Numbered from the stretch's first letter, positions 47,568 to 56,692 are shown. The stretch: 64,000 nt of DNA from Corynebacterium uterequi (GCF_001021065.1 NZ_CP011546.1:1364001-1428000), one strand, 5' to 3'. Notes: a model not told the origin generated them from the sequence alone. A program made the numbers and translations.

Positions 47568-48887
47568 TTAGCCGCCCGCGCCGACCAGTCCCATAACGGT
47601 CGGCAGCCAGAGCGAGAACTGAGGCACAAATACCACGACGAAAAGCGCGATGATGAGACCGATAAGGAAGGGCCAGAGCTTGGCGATGACCGGCTCAATG
47701 CGCAACCCGGCCACCTGCGATCCGACGAAGAGGACGTTGCCAACCGGCGGGGTAATCACACCCAGGGACAGGTTCATGACCACCATGGCGCCGAAGTGCA
47801 CGGGATCCACCCCCAGGTCAGTGACGATGGGTAGGAAGATGGGCACGAAGATGAGGATCGCCGGCGTGGGGTCCATGAAGGTGCCGATGACCAGCAAAAT
47901 CAGCATGATGATGAGGAGGATGATGACCTTGGACTCGGACACCGCCAGCAGGCCCGACGCGATGAGGTCGGGGATGCCTGCGAAGGCCATAACCCAACTC
48001 AGCGCCGAGGACACCGCCACGAGCAGCATGACGATGGAGGTGGTCCGGGTCGCCTCAAGCAGAATGCGCGGCAAGTCGAGCAGGCCAATGTTGCGGTAGG
48101 CCAGCCCGAGAACGAGGCAGTACACCACAGCGATGGCGGCGGACTCCGTCGGAGTGAACCAGCCGGCGAGGATACCGCCGATGACGATGACGATCATGGC
48201 CAGGCTGGGCACCGCGCGCCACAGGGTGACGGCGGCGACTCGCAGTGACGGGTGCTCGGTCTCCCGCTGGTAGTTCTCCTTGCGGGCCAGCAGCAGGGCG
48301 ACGGCGATGACGGCGACGACCCACAGCAGGCCCGGGCCGACGCCGGCCATGAACAGCGCCGCGATGGACGTCGAGGAGACCAGGGAATACACAATGAAGG
48401 TGTTCGACGGCGGGATGAGCATGCCCGCCGGGGCGCTCGCGACGTTCACGGCCGCCGCATACGGGCGGGAGTACCCCTCCTCACGCATGCGCGGGGTCAT
48501 GACGGTGCCAACTGCCGACGCGGCGGCGACGGCAGCGCCGGAGACGGAACCGAACATGGCGTTGGCCACCACGTTGGTTTGGGCCAGCGATGCCGGCATC
48601 CGGCCGACGAGTACCTTGGCGGCGTCGATGAGCCGGGTGGCAATACCGCCGGAGTTCATCAACGCGCCCGCGAGCACGAAGAAGGGAATGGCAAGCAGAG
48701 AAAACGAGTTCGCGCCGGTGTACATCCGTTGCGTGATGGCCTGGACGGCGTTCTCCGGGCCGAGAACCGCCATGGCGGCCAGCATCGAGGGCAGGCCGAT
48801 GGCCACCGCGATGGGCACGGAGGCGGCGATGAGGACGATGACGCCGATGAGCAGGATAAGGGCGGCGACTGCGGATGGGGACAGCAT
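47568..48887 (-). CDS. dctM: TRAP transporter large permease (DctM family)
   Basis: Ion-coupled solute translocator. The protein is 439 residues with about twelve membrane spans. Family segments include AIPFFVLAGALMNSGG, PASLAQTNVVANAMFGSVSGAAVA and PPVGNVLFVG near the C-terminus. It lies 1 bp after dctQ. With DctP and DctQ it forms a complete three-protein importer, normally Na+-dependent and often for C4-dicarboxylates, sialic acids or 2-oxoacids. The substrate cannot be assigned here. Confidence 0.94.
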   Translation of the reverse strand: MLSPSAVAALILLIGVIVLIAASVPIAVAIGLPSMLAAMAVLGPENAVQAITQRMYTGANSFSLLAIPFFVLAGALMNSGGIATRLIDAAKVLVGRMPASLAQTNVVANAMFGSVSGAAVAAASAVGTVMTPRMREEGYSRPYAAAVNVASAPAGMLIPPSNTFIVYSLVSSTSIAALFMAGVGPGLLWVVAVIAVALLLARKENYQRETEHPSLRVAAVTLWRAVPSLAMIVIVIGGILAGWFTPTESAAIAVVYCLVLGLAYRNIGLLDLPRILLEATRTTSIVMLLVAVSSALSWVMAFAGIPDLIASGLLAVSESKVIILLIIMLILLVIGTFMDPTPAILIFVPIFLPIVTDLGVDPVHFGAMVVMNLSLGVITPPVGNVLFVGSQVAGLRIEPVIAKLWPFLIGLIIALFVVVFVPQFSLWLPTVMGLVGAGG

Positions 48888-48888
48888 G

Positions 48889-49377
48889 TTAGATCTCCTC
48901 TGCGGCGTCGTAGGGGGCCTGGGTGCCGCGTGCCACCGCGACGAGATCCATCGCGGCGAAGACGGCGATGAATACCCCGGCGATGGGGATGACGGTGTAC
49001 ACCCAGCCGAGGTTGACCGGCAGCGCCGTCATGTTCTGATTCCACGCGATCGAGGAGCTCAGCACCCCGCCCCACACCATCCCGACGAGGGCGAAGAGAA
49101 GCACCATGAGCTGGACGAAGCACTGGGCAACGCGCTGGCCGACTACCGGGAGCCGACGGGCGAGGAAGTCCACGGCGATGTGGCCGCGCTCGCCGAAGAG
49201 CAGGGCGGATCCTAAGAATGCGAGCCACACAAAGAGGAGCTTGGCGAGCTCCTCAGACCAGGTGGAGGGCTGGTGGATGACCTGGCGGGCGATGACCTGC
49301 CAGGTGGTCGTGACGACGAGGAGCCCGAAGAGAACGGCGCTCACCGTGCCGAGGAAGCCATTGAGGACGCTGCGCAT
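48889..49377 (-). CDS. dctQ: TRAP transporter small permease (DctQ family)
   Basis: A 162-residue four-helix membrane protein. It has the DctQ hallmarks LVVTTTWQVIARQVIHQPSTWSEELAKLLFVWLAFLGSA and a conserved E-E pair. It bridges DctP and DctM. Its ATG directly abuts the dctP stop codon with no spacer, so coupled translation is expected. Confidence 0.92.
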   Translation of the reverse strand: MRSVLNGFLGTVSAVLFGLLVVTTTWQVIARQVIHQPSTWSEELAKLLFVWLAFLGSALLFGERGHIAVDFLARRLPVVGQRVAQCFVQLMVLLFALVGMVWGGVLSSSIAWNQNMTALPVNLGWVYTVIPIAGVFIAVFAAMDLVAVARGTQAPYDAAEEI

Positions 49378-50421
49378 TTACTTCTCCTCCGGGTCGGTCG
49401 CGCGGATCGCGTCGTAGAGCCCGCGCTGGTAGTCGGTGGTGAGGAATTCGTCGGCGATGGGCAGCAACGCGGCGCGGAAGGCTTCCTGGTCAACGTGGTG
49501 GAAGGTAGCGCCGGCGGCCTTGGCATCCTCGATGGCCTTGGTGGTTTCGGTGCCCCACAGCTGCGTGTGCTCGGTCATGGCCTTGTCCCATTCCTCGTCG
49601 AAGATAGCCCGGTCCTCCTCGCTCATGGCCTCGCGCAGGTCGTGGCGCATAATCATGTAGTCCAAGCCCACGAGGTGCTGGGTGTCGTTGAAGTAGGGCG
49701 CGACTTCGGAGTGCTTTTGGGTGGTGTAGGACACCTCGTTGTTTTCGGCGCCGTCGAGGACGCCGGACTGGATGGCCGTGTACACCTCGCCGTAGCTCAG
49801 CGGAGTGGCAGAACCACCCATGAGCTCGATCATGCGAATGTGCATGTCCGACTCCTGCACGCGGATCTTCAAACCGCTCAGGTCCGCCGGAGTGTCCAGG
49901 GGCGCATCGGAGGTGTAGATGTTGCGGGTGCCCTGGGTAAACCCGCCGATCACGGAGATATTGGATTGCTCTTCCAGGGAGGAGAAGAGCTCACCGACGA
50001 GCTGCGGGTCCCTGATGGCGGACATTTGGTGCTCGATGGAGCCGAACGTGGTCGGCATGTTGAGCACCTGGAAGTCCTTATTGAGGTTTTCCAGCTGCGT
50101 GCCGGAGACGATCGCCATTTCGATGGCGCCGGAGGTGACGAATTGGAGGACCTCCTGCTGGGACCCGAGCTGTTCATTGGGGAAGATGTCGATCTCCCAT
50201 CGGCCGTCGGTGCGCTCGGAGAAGCGCTGGGCGAAATGGTCGAGGGCGACGTAGCTCGGGTGGGACTCGGTTTGGTTCAGTGCAAGCTTGACGTAGGTGA
50301 CCTGGTCCGGGTCTCCTACCGTCTCGAGGTTAAGACCGCCGAGGTTAGCGCACGCGGTCGCGGCCGTGGTGAGGGCGACGGCGACCGTGGCGGCAAGGCG
50401 GCGCAGTGCGGAATGCGGCAC
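49378..50421 (-). CDS. dctP: TRAP transporter solute-binding protein (DctP family)
   Basis: A 347-residue exported binding protein. The signal peptide leads to an atypical lipobox ATAC (Cys24), so it may be membrane-anchored, as expected in a monoderm-derived lineage. The mature part has the TAXI/DctP fold: VKLALNQTESHPSYVALDHFAQRFSERT, PNEQLGSQQEVLQFVTSGAIEMAIV, and LSGLKIRVQESDMHIRMIELMGGSATPLSY, which carries the conserved Arg that binds the carboxylate of the substrate. The GTG start is preceded by AAAGG. Confidence 0.93.
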   Translation of the reverse strand: MPHSALRRLAATVAVALTTAATACANLGGLNLETVGDPDQVTYVKLALNQTESHPSYVALDHFAQRFSERTDGRWEIDIFPNEQLGSQQEVLQFVTSGAIEMAIVSGTQLENLNKDFQVLNMPTTFGSIEHQMSAIRDPQLVGELFSSLEEQSNISVIGGFTQGTRNIYTSDAPLDTPADLSGLKIRVQESDMHIRMIELMGGSATPLSYGEVYTAIQSGVLDGAENNEVSYTTQKHSEVAPYFNDTQHLVGLDYMIMRHDLREAMSEEDRAIFDEEWDKAMTEHTQLWGTETTKAIEDAKAAGATFHHVDQEAFRAALLPIADEFLTTDYQRGLYDAIRATDPEEK

Positions 50422-50517
50422 GTAAGGTGGCCTTTCTGGTCGATACTCAGCTAAAGGTATGACAAAAGACTAGCGGGTATAACCAGTGCTCACGAAAACC
50501 AGACCACCCCCGCCGGA

Positions 50518-51279
50518 TCACCCCATCCCGGCAAGCAAGGACAATCCCGCCACCTCCCCGATCGCGTATACGACCGGAGCGGTGATCCCGGCCTCCGCCA
50601 TGGCCGCAGGTAGCGTCGCCGCCGTCGCCCGGACGCAGCGCTGGCCGTCGGTGGTGCCCTCCATGACGGCCACCGCCGGTGTGTCGGCGGCCAAGCCCGC
50701 GGCCACGAGGCGCTCACAGATCGCCTGGACGTGCCGGGCGCCCATAATGACGACGATGGTCCCGCCCACCCGCGCCAACGCGTCGAAGTCCGTCAACGAT
50801 CGCTCATCCCCCGGCGCGACGTGGCCCGACACCACGGTGAAACTATGGGTCACCCCTCGGTGAGTCACCGGCACACCGGCTGCTGCCGGCACCGATACGG
50901 CGCTGGTCACTCCCGGTATCACCTCGCACGGGATGCCGGCCTCGGCCAGGGCGATCATCTCCTCGAAACCGCGGCCAAATACGTATGGATCCCCGCCTTT
51001 AAGCCGAGCCACCCGCTTTCCATCGCGGGCATAGCAAACCAGAAGCTCGTTGATTTTCTCCTGCGCCACGGAACGCCCGTAGGGCAGCTTGGCGACGTCG
51101 ATTACCTCGATCGTGGCGAGATCGCCGCCGAAGTCGGCGACGATGGTCTCCAGGTACGGGGTGGGGCCGAGGTGATCGGTGAGGATGACGTCGGCCTGCG
51201 CCAGCGCGCGGGCGCCACGCAGGGTGATGAGGTCCCAGGCGCCGGGGCCGCCGCCGATCAACGTAACGGGTGTAATCAT
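50518..51279 (-). CDS. cobA: Uroporphyrinogen-III C-methyltransferase
   Basis: SAM-dependent methylation of uroporphyrinogen III to precorrin-2, the branch to siroheme and cobalamin. The protein is 253 residues. Motifs are [38 protein letters not shown] and [22 protein letters not shown]. There is no fused HemD or CysG dehydrogenase domain. The ATG is 8 nt after TACACT, so it is leaderless. It is divergent from selO by 33 bp. Confidence 0.96.
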   Translation of the reverse strand: MITPVTLIGGGPGAWDLITLRGARALAQADVILTDHLGPTPYLETIVADFGGDLATIEVIDVAKLPYGRSVAQEKINELLVCYARDGKRVARLKGGDPYVFGRGFEEMIALAEAGIPCEVIPGVTSAVSVPAAAGVPVTHRGVTHSFTVVSGHVAPGDERSLTDFDALARVGGTIVVIMGARHVQAICERLVAAGLAADTPAVAVMEGTTDGQRCVRATAATLPAAMAEAGITAPVVYAIGEVAGLSLLAGMG

Positions 51280-51287
51280 GAGGTTTA

Positions 51288-51293
51288 AGTGTA
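51288..51293 (-). promoter_or_regulatory. -10 hexamer TACACT of cobA
   Basis: Minus strand, 8 nt before the cobA ATG and 5 bp from the divergent selO box. Confidence 0.5.
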
Positions 51294-51298
51294 AGAGC

Positions 51299-51304
51299 TA
51301 CCCT
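51299..51304 (+). promoter_or_regulatory. -10 hexamer TACCCT of selO
   Basis: Lies 8 nt before the selO ATG. The -35 region would lie in the first codons of cobA. Confidence 0.5.
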
Positions 51305-51312
51305 GGGCGGTC

Positions 51313-52467
51313 ATGGAACCGTGCCTGCCCGCTTTCGTCCGCGCCGTCGCCGAATTCGCCCTCCCCGCGAACCCAGAGGCCATGCCGCGACCGGCCATCG
51401 TCGTGCTCAACGAACCCCTCGCCGTCGAGCTCGGGTTGTCTCCGGAGTGGCTGCGCAGCGACGACGGTCTCGCCTACCTCCAGGGCCGGTCTACGCCGAC
51501 CTTCGCCCTGGCCTACGCGGGCCATCAATTTGGCCACTACTCCCCGCTGCTCGGCGACGGGCGGGCCCTCCTGCTCGACGAGCGAGAGGTGGCCGGCCAA
51601 GCCATCGAGCTCCACGCCAAGGGAACGGGGCCGACGCCGTTGTCCCGGCCCGGCTCCGACGGGCGTGGTTCGCTGAGCTCCATGCTCAAGGAGTTTCTCT
51701 TCTCCGAGGCACTGCACGCCCTGGGGGTGCCAACCACCCGCACCCTGGCCGTCGTCGCCACCGGGCACGGCGTCGTCCGTGAGTATGGGCCGGAGCCTGC
51801 CGCCTTCCTCGTGCGCACCTCCGCCGGCCTGACCCGGGTCGGGACGTATGAGCTGGCACGAACGCACAATGCCGACACGCTCGATCGTCTCCTTCGCCTC
51901 GATAGCGGCCGTATCGCCGGTGCTTCGGGCCCGGTGGAGTTCTTCGCCGAGGTAGTACGGCGCCAGGGCCGCCTCGTCGGGGCGTGGATGCGCCTCGGCT
52001 TCATTCACGGGGTGATGAATACGGACAACACCTCCATCGCCGGCGAGACTCTCGACTACGGTCCCTGCGCGTGGACCCCCGGCCTCGATCCGACGGCCTG
52101 TTACTCCAGCATCGACGCACAGGGGCGCTACGCCTTCGGTAACCAGCCGGCCATCCTGCGCTGGAACCTCACCCGGTTGGCGCAGTCGATGGCCGAGGTC
52201 GCCAGCGTGAGCGATCTAGTGGCACAGCTTGCCGCGCTGCCCGACCACCTCGAGGCGGGCAGGGCAAGAATCGACGACACGCCGCGGTGGTTGCCGCTCA
52301 ATCACCTCGTCGAGGCGGCGCTGGCCGGCGTCCGCCACGGCGAATGTGGCCCCTTCGACGAGCTTGCCCACGCCGTCACCCACCCATGGGAAGAGGATGC
52401 CGGCAGTGACTTCACCCGCCGGCCGGCGCCGTCGACCGATTCTTACCGCACCTTCTGCGGAACCTAA
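51313..52467 (+). CDS. Short SelO/YdiU-family protein adenylyltransferase
   Basis: Pseudokinase-fold enzyme that AMPylates proteins in redox control. Recognisable motifs in order: FALAYAGHQFGHYSPLLGDGRA, the candidate ATP-binding Lys in LHAKGTGPTPLSR, the Glu in LKEFLFSEAL, and the metal-binding HGVMNTDN. The C-terminus keeps TPRWLPLNHLVEAAL and ends in YRTFCGT. At 384 residues it is about 100 shorter than E. coli or Pseudomonas SelO (about 480). The missing part is the helical region between NLTRLAQ and the NHLVE motif. It converges on mqo with a 2-bp gap. Confidence 0.88.
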   Translation: MEPCLPAFVRAVAEFALPANPEAMPRPAIVVLNEPLAVELGLSPEWLRSDDGLAYLQGRSTPTFALAYAGHQFGHYSPLLGDGRALLLDEREVAGQAIELHAKGTGPTPLSRPGSDGRGSLSSMLKEFLFSEALHALGVPTTRTLAVVATGHGVVREYGPEPAAFLVRTSAGLTRVGTYELARTHNADTLDRLLRLDSGRIAGASGPVEFFAEVVRRQGRLVGAWMRLGFIHGVMNTDNTSIAGETLDYGPCAWTPGLDPTACYSSIDAQGRYAFGNQPAILRWNLTRLAQSMAEVASVSDLVAQLAALPDHLEAGRARIDDTPRWLPLNHLVEAALAGVRHGECGPFDELAHAVTHPWEEDAGSDFTRRPAPSTDSYRTFCGT

Positions 52468-52469
52468 AG

Positions 52470-53987
52470 CTAGCGCTGAAGCTTGAGCGTCTTTTGGGTG
52501 TACTCCCACAGCTCGTCGTAGAGGTCAGGGTTGTCGGAGAGCTTTTTGTTGTAGGACGGGATCATCTCGTAGATCTTCGGCGCCCAGTCGATGAGGTACT
52601 CGCCGAAGCACCGCTCGATGAGCTCCACCATGGCCGCCGGGGCAATCGACGCCCCCGGAGATGCGCCTAGCAGGCCGGCGATGGAACCGTCGATGGAGTT
52701 GACCAGAGCAGTGCCGAACTCCAGGGAGCCGAAGCGCGGCGCCGCGGTGGGCTTAATGACCTGGACGCGCTGGCCGGCGACGATCGACTCCCAGTCCTCG
52801 GCCCGCGCCGTGGGGACGTACTCACGCAGGTCTGCGATGCGGGCGTCGGTGTTCTTGGTGACCTCTTCGACGAGATACTTCGTCAGCTTCCACTCCTGCA
52901 CGGCCACGCCGAGGTAAGAGGGGATGTTGTCCGGGCGGATGGACTTGAACAGGTCGAGGTAGCTGCCCTTTTTAAGGAACTTCGGCGTCCATCCGCCGAA
53001 GGGGCCAAACAGCAAGCCCTTCTTGCCGTTGATAACCCGAGTGTCGAGGTGCGGGACGGACATCGGCGGTGCCCCCACCTGGGCCTTGCCGTACACTTTG
53101 GCGTCGTGGGCGTCGATGAGCTCCTGGTTCGTCGAACGCAGCCACATGCCGGACACCGGGAATCCGGCGTAGCCGTTGACTTCCGGAACACCAGCCTTAC
53201 GCAGCAGGTCCAAGGCGTACCCACCGGCACCGACGAAGACGAACTTCGCCTTGACCACGTACTGGTCTCCCGTGTGGACGTTCTTGACCTTGAGCTTCCA
53301 CGATTCGCCGGAGCGCTTGACGGTGGTGACCTCATTGCCGTAGCGGATTTCCGTGCCGGCAGCCTTCGCGGCGGTGAGGAACTGCTTTGTCAAAGCACCG
53401 AAATTGACGTCGGTGCCGTTGACGTTGGAGGCGTAGGCGACCGGCTCCGAGAAGTCTCGCCCCTCGGCCATGATCGGCAGCCGCTCGCTGAACCCCTCCA
53501 CCGTGTCGACGAAGTCCATGCCGGCAAAGAGCTTCTGGTTCTTCAGCGCGTCGTAGCGCGCCTTGAGGAAGGTGATCTGCTCCTCGCCCCGGGCGAAGGA
53601 GATGTGGTCGACGGGGTTAATGAAGGCCTGCGGATCGTGCAGCACACCGTTATTGACCTGGTGGGACCAGAACTGGCGGGAAACCTGGAACTTCTCGTTA
53701 ATAAGGATCGCTTTGTGGATGTCAACGCGCCCATGCTTGATGGGCGTGTAGTTCTGTTCACACAAAGCGGAGTGACCGGTCCCGGCGTTGTTCCAGGGGG
53801 AGGAGGACTCCATGGCCGGGGCGTCGAGCCGCTCAAGGATGATCTGGCTCCAGCTGGGCTCCAGCTCTCGCAGCATGGCGCCGAGAGTGGCGGACATGAT
53901 ACCGGCGCCCACCAGGGCGATATCCACCTCGTCGCTGGCGCCGTTGGTCTTCGCTGTGTTGTTCTGCGTCATCGTGTTTCCAGACAC
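52470..53987 (-). CDS. mqo: Malate:quinone oxidoreductase
   Basis: Peripheral membrane FAD enzyme oxidising malate to oxaloacetate with electrons to menaquinone, the main malate oxidase of corynebacteria. The protein is 505 residues. The N-terminal Rossmann motif is VDIALVGAGIMSATLGAML, and the family segments SSPWNNAGTGHSALCE and GASPGASIAPAAMVEL are present. The gene stands alone with a leader of up to about 200 bp that contains a palindrome at 54018 and a weak GlxR-like site at 54044. Confidence 0.98.
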   Translation of the reverse strand: MSGNTMTQNNTAKTNGASDEVDIALVGAGIMSATLGAMLRELEPSWSQIILERLDAPAMESSSPWNNAGTGHSALCEQNYTPIKHGRVDIHKAILINEKFQVSRQFWSHQVNNGVLHDPQAFINPVDHISFARGEEQITFLKARYDALKNQKLFAGMDFVDTVEGFSERLPIMAEGRDFSEPVAYASNVNGTDVNFGALTKQFLTAAKAAGTEIRYGNEVTTVKRSGESWKLKVKNVHTGDQYVVKAKFVFVGAGGYALDLLRKAGVPEVNGYAGFPVSGMWLRSTNQELIDAHDAKVYGKAQVGAPPMSVPHLDTRVINGKKGLLFGPFGGWTPKFLKKGSYLDLFKSIRPDNIPSYLGVAVQEWKLTKYLVEEVTKNTDARIADLREYVPTARAEDWESIVAGQRVQVIKPTAAPRFGSLEFGTALVNSIDGSIAGLLGASPGASIAPAAMVELIERCFGEYLIDWAPKIYEMIPSYNKKLSDNPDLYDELWEYTQKTLKLQR

Positions 53988-54017
53988 CTATTCGTTTCTC
54001 GTTGACTCATAGACACT

Positions 54018-54031
54018 GTGGGCTCGCCCAC
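54018..54031. promoter_or_regulatory. Palindrome in the mqo leader
   Basis: GTGGGC-TC-GCCCAC is a perfect 6-bp inverted repeat, 30 bp before the mqo start. It could be an operator or an mRNA hairpin; no regulator is known to me for this sequence. The rest of the 231-bp gap shows no gene. Confidence 0.4.
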
Positions 54032-54043
54032 TCCTGCTCGCAG

Positions 54044-54059
54044 CGTGATCTGCGCCACG
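54044..54059. promoter_or_regulatory. Weak GlxR/CRP-like site before mqo
   Basis: CGTGATCTGCGCCACG has the TGTGA-N6-TCACA spacing with three mismatches in ten. GlxR regulates many central-carbon genes in corynebacteria. It is reported only as a candidate. Confidence 0.25.
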
Positions 54060-54205
54060 CTTTCGGCCCAGCCTACGCTGATACCCCTCAGGGTGTAATA
54101 CTCTCACCCCCAAACTCCCCTTCCCCTGTGCGTTACTACCCCCTACCCCCGTACTGGCCTGAGGCGTGTTCTCCCGACCACGCCAACTTTGCCACCGGCC
54201 TCGCC

Positions 54206-54211
54206 TAGGGT
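54206..54211 (+). promoter_or_regulatory. -10 hexamer TAGGGT of the hydrolase gene
   Basis: Lies 7 nt before the ATG at 54219; leaderless geometry. Confidence 0.5.
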
Positions 54212-54218
54212 TGTCGGT

Positions 54219-55208
54219 ATGACGACTGACTCCAGCACCTGGCAGCCCGACATCTTGGGCGCCGACTTTGAGCAGCAGAGCATCCCGCTGGACCCGGACC
54301 CGGACTTTCCGACCGAGGTCACCGCGACCCTCGTTCGCTACACTGCCTCCGCCCAGCCGGGGCGCACCGCGGTGCTTTGGGTACATGGGCTCTCCGACTA
54401 CTTCTTCCACACCCACGTCGCGCAACGCCTGCACGACGAGGGCTTCGCCGTCTACGCACTCGACCTGCGAGCCTGCGGCCGCTCCCGCCGCCCCGGGCAG
54501 CACTGGCACTACAGCACCGACATCGCCCGTTACGGCGAAGAACTCACCAAGGCGTTGAGCCTGATCGTCGACGCCGGGCACGACCGCGTCGTCCCCCTTG
54601 CCCACTCCACCGGCGGACTCATCGTCCCCCTGTGGCTCAGCGCTTTACACTCCGAGCGCCCCGAGCTGCACGCCCACGTCGCCGGTGCCATCCTCAACTC
54701 CCCATGGCTGGACATGATGTATCCCCGAGCCGCCGTCATCGGTATGCGCGCCCTGGCAGGAACCATCGGCAGGATCTGGCCGGGCGTCGCCCTTCCGGCC
54801 GGGAAGCTCGACGGTTACGGGGTGTCACTGCACGCGTCGAAAAACGGCGAGTGGGACTTCGACACTCGCTTTAAGCCTCTGAGCGGGCACCGGATCTACC
54901 TCGGATGGCTGGGCAGCATCCTGAAATCGCAGAAGGCCATCCACGCCGGGGGCGTCGACGCCGCCGTGCCCACCCTGGTCTTGCGGTCCTCGCAGTCCTA
55001 TCTGGGCCAGCCCTACTCGGCGGCCACGGACACTGCAGACGCCGTCCTCGACGTCGAACAAATCGCCCGGCGCGCCCCGCTCGTCAGTTCCACGGTCACT
55101 CAGCAGGTCATCGAGGGTGCCCGTCACGACGTGTTCCTCTCCCTTCCGCACGCGCGCGAACAGGCCCTGGACCTCACCGTGGAATGGCTCCGCGGTCTTG
55201 AGCGCTAG
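54219..55208 (+). CDS. Alpha/beta hydrolase (lysophospholipase/monoacylglycerol lipase type)
   Basis: A 329-residue cytoplasmic serine hydrolase. The oxyanion region is VLWVHGLSDYFFH. The nucleophile elbow is LAHSTGGLI, a G-x-S-x-G variant starting with Ala. The Asp/His part of the triad probably lies in the C-terminal EGARHDVFLS (His). The closest families hydrolyse monoacylglycerols or lysophospholipids; the substrate is not known. A similar hydrolase stands between mqo and mtr in C. glutamicum. Confidence 0.9.
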   Translation: MTTDSSTWQPDILGADFEQQSIPLDPDPDFPTEVTATLVRYTASAQPGRTAVLWVHGLSDYFFHTHVAQRLHDEGFAVYALDLRACGRSRRPGQHWHYSTDIARYGEELTKALSLIVDAGHDRVVPLAHSTGGLIVPLWLSALHSERPELHAHVAGAILNSPWLDMMYPRAAVIGMRALAGTIGRIWPGVALPAGKLDGYGVSLHASKNGEWDFDTRFKPLSGHRIYLGWLGSILKSQKAIHAGGVDAAVPTLVLRSSQSYLGQPYSAATDTADAVLDVEQIARRAPLVSSTVTQQVIEGARHDVFLSLPHAREQALDLTVEWLRGLER

Positions 55209-55258
55209 TAATAGCGAGATACCCTTACGCCCCGCATCAGAAAGGCCTCCCTTCGCCC

Positions 55259-56647
55259 ATGACTGCTGTCGACGCCCACTACGACCTCATCATTATCGGC
55301 ACCGGCTCCGGAAACTCTCTCCCCAATGACGACTTCGCCGACAAGAAGATCGCCATCGTGGAAAAGGGACGTTTCGGCGGCACGTGCCTGAACGTCGGGT
55401 GCATTCCCACGAAGATGTACGTCTACGCGGCCGAGCAGGCCTACAAAGCGGCTCACTCCGAGCACCTCAACATCCACACCAGCTACGAGGGTGCCGACTG
55501 GGACCGCATCGTCGATCGTGTTTTTGCCCAGCGCATCGACCTCATCGCCGCCGGCGGCGAGGCCTATCGCCGCGGCGAGGAGACCCCGAACATCGACGTC
55601 TACGATGGCCACGCACGCTTCGTCGCGCCGCGCACTATCACCACTGCCCAGGGCCCGGAGGAGCGGACCATCTCCGGCGATCAGATCGTCATCGCCACCG
55701 GTTCACGGCCGTTCATCTTGCCTGTTATCGCCGACTCGGGGGTGCGCTATCACACCAATGAGGACATCATGCGCTTGGAGAAGCAGCCGGAGTCACTCAT
55801 CATCCTCGGCGGCGGCGTCATCGCGGCGGAGTTCGCCCACGTCTTCTCCGCCCTGGGAACCGCGGTGACGATCATCAACCGCTCCCCGCTGCTGAAGAAC
55901 CTCGATTCGGATATCTCCGGCAGGTTCAACGACATCATGGCCGATCGCATGGACACCCGCATCGGGCGTACGGTCACTGCGGCCAGCGAGTCCGACGACG
56001 GCATCAGCCTCACCCTCGATGACGGCTCCACCGTCACCGCCGAAGCCCTGCTCGTCGCCCTCGGGCGCACACCGAACGGGGACCAGATGGCACTGGAGAC
56101 GGCGGGCATCGATATGCACGACGACGGGCGGATTGTCGTCGACGACTACGGCCGCACCACCGCCGACGGGGTGTGGGCGCTCGGTGACGTCTCCTCGCCC
56201 TACCAGCTCAAGCATGTGGCCAACGCGGAAGCCCGCGCCGTGCAGCACAACCTGCTGCACCCGGATGACCTGCAGGCGATGCCGCACGACCACGTCCCAG
56301 CGGCGATCTTCTCCCATCCGCAGATCGCCACCGTCGGGCTCACAGAGGACCAGGCGCGAGCCACCGGCCGCGAGCTGACCATCAAGGTGCAGAACTACGG
56401 CGACGTGGCCTACGGGTGGGCCATGGAGGATCACGAGGGCATCGTCAAGCTCATCGCGGACAAGAACACCGGCGAACTGCTCGGCGCCCACTTCCTCGGC
56501 GAGCAGGCGTCGACGCTCATCCAGCAACTAATCACCATCATGGCCTATCGCATCGACGTTCGCGACGTGGCCCGCCGACAGTACTGGATCCACCCGGCCT
56601 TGCCGGAGGTCACCGAAAACGCGCTACTGGGGTTGCAGTTCTCCTAG
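55259..56647 (+). CDS. mtr: Mycothione reductase
   Basis: NADPH-dependent flavoenzyme that reduces oxidised mycothiol, the actinobacterial counterpart of glutathione. The protein is 462 residues. The FAD-binding motif is IIIGTGSGNS, the redox-active disulfide is GGTCLNVGC (Cys43/Cys48), and the NAD(P) site is IILGGGVIAAEFAHVFSALG. The C-terminal HPALPEVTENAL carries the catalytic His. It follows the hydrolase by 50 bp and has an AAAGG site. Confidence 0.97.
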   Translation: MTAVDAHYDLIIIGTGSGNSLPNDDFADKKIAIVEKGRFGGTCLNVGCIPTKMYVYAAEQAYKAAHSEHLNIHTSYEGADWDRIVDRVFAQRIDLIAAGGEAYRRGEETPNIDVYDGHARFVAPRTITTAQGPEERTISGDQIVIATGSRPFILPVIADSGVRYHTNEDIMRLEKQPESLIILGGGVIAAEFAHVFSALGTAVTIINRSPLLKNLDSDISGRFNDIMADRMDTRIGRTVTAASESDDGISLTLDDGSTVTAEALLVALGRTPNGDQMALETAGIDMHDDGRIVVDDYGRTTADGVWALGDVSSPYQLKHVANAEARAVQHNLLHPDDLQAMPHDHVPAAIFSHPQIATVGLTEDQARATGRELTIKVQNYGDVAYGWAMEDHEGIVKLIADKNTGELLGAHFLGEQASTLIQQLITIMAYRIDVRDVARRQYWIHPALPEVTENALLGLQFS

Positions 56648-56649
56648 AC

Positions 56650-56666
56650 CCGGCGGCACCCGCCGG
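56650..56666. terminator. Short GC hairpin between mtr and map
   Basis: CCGGCGG and CCGCCGG form a 7-bp stem with a CAC loop, inside a triplicated CCGGCGGCAC-type sequence between the convergent genes. No T-run. Confidence 0.4.
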
Positions 56667-56692
56667 CACCCGGCGGCACCGGTGCTCTGGTC

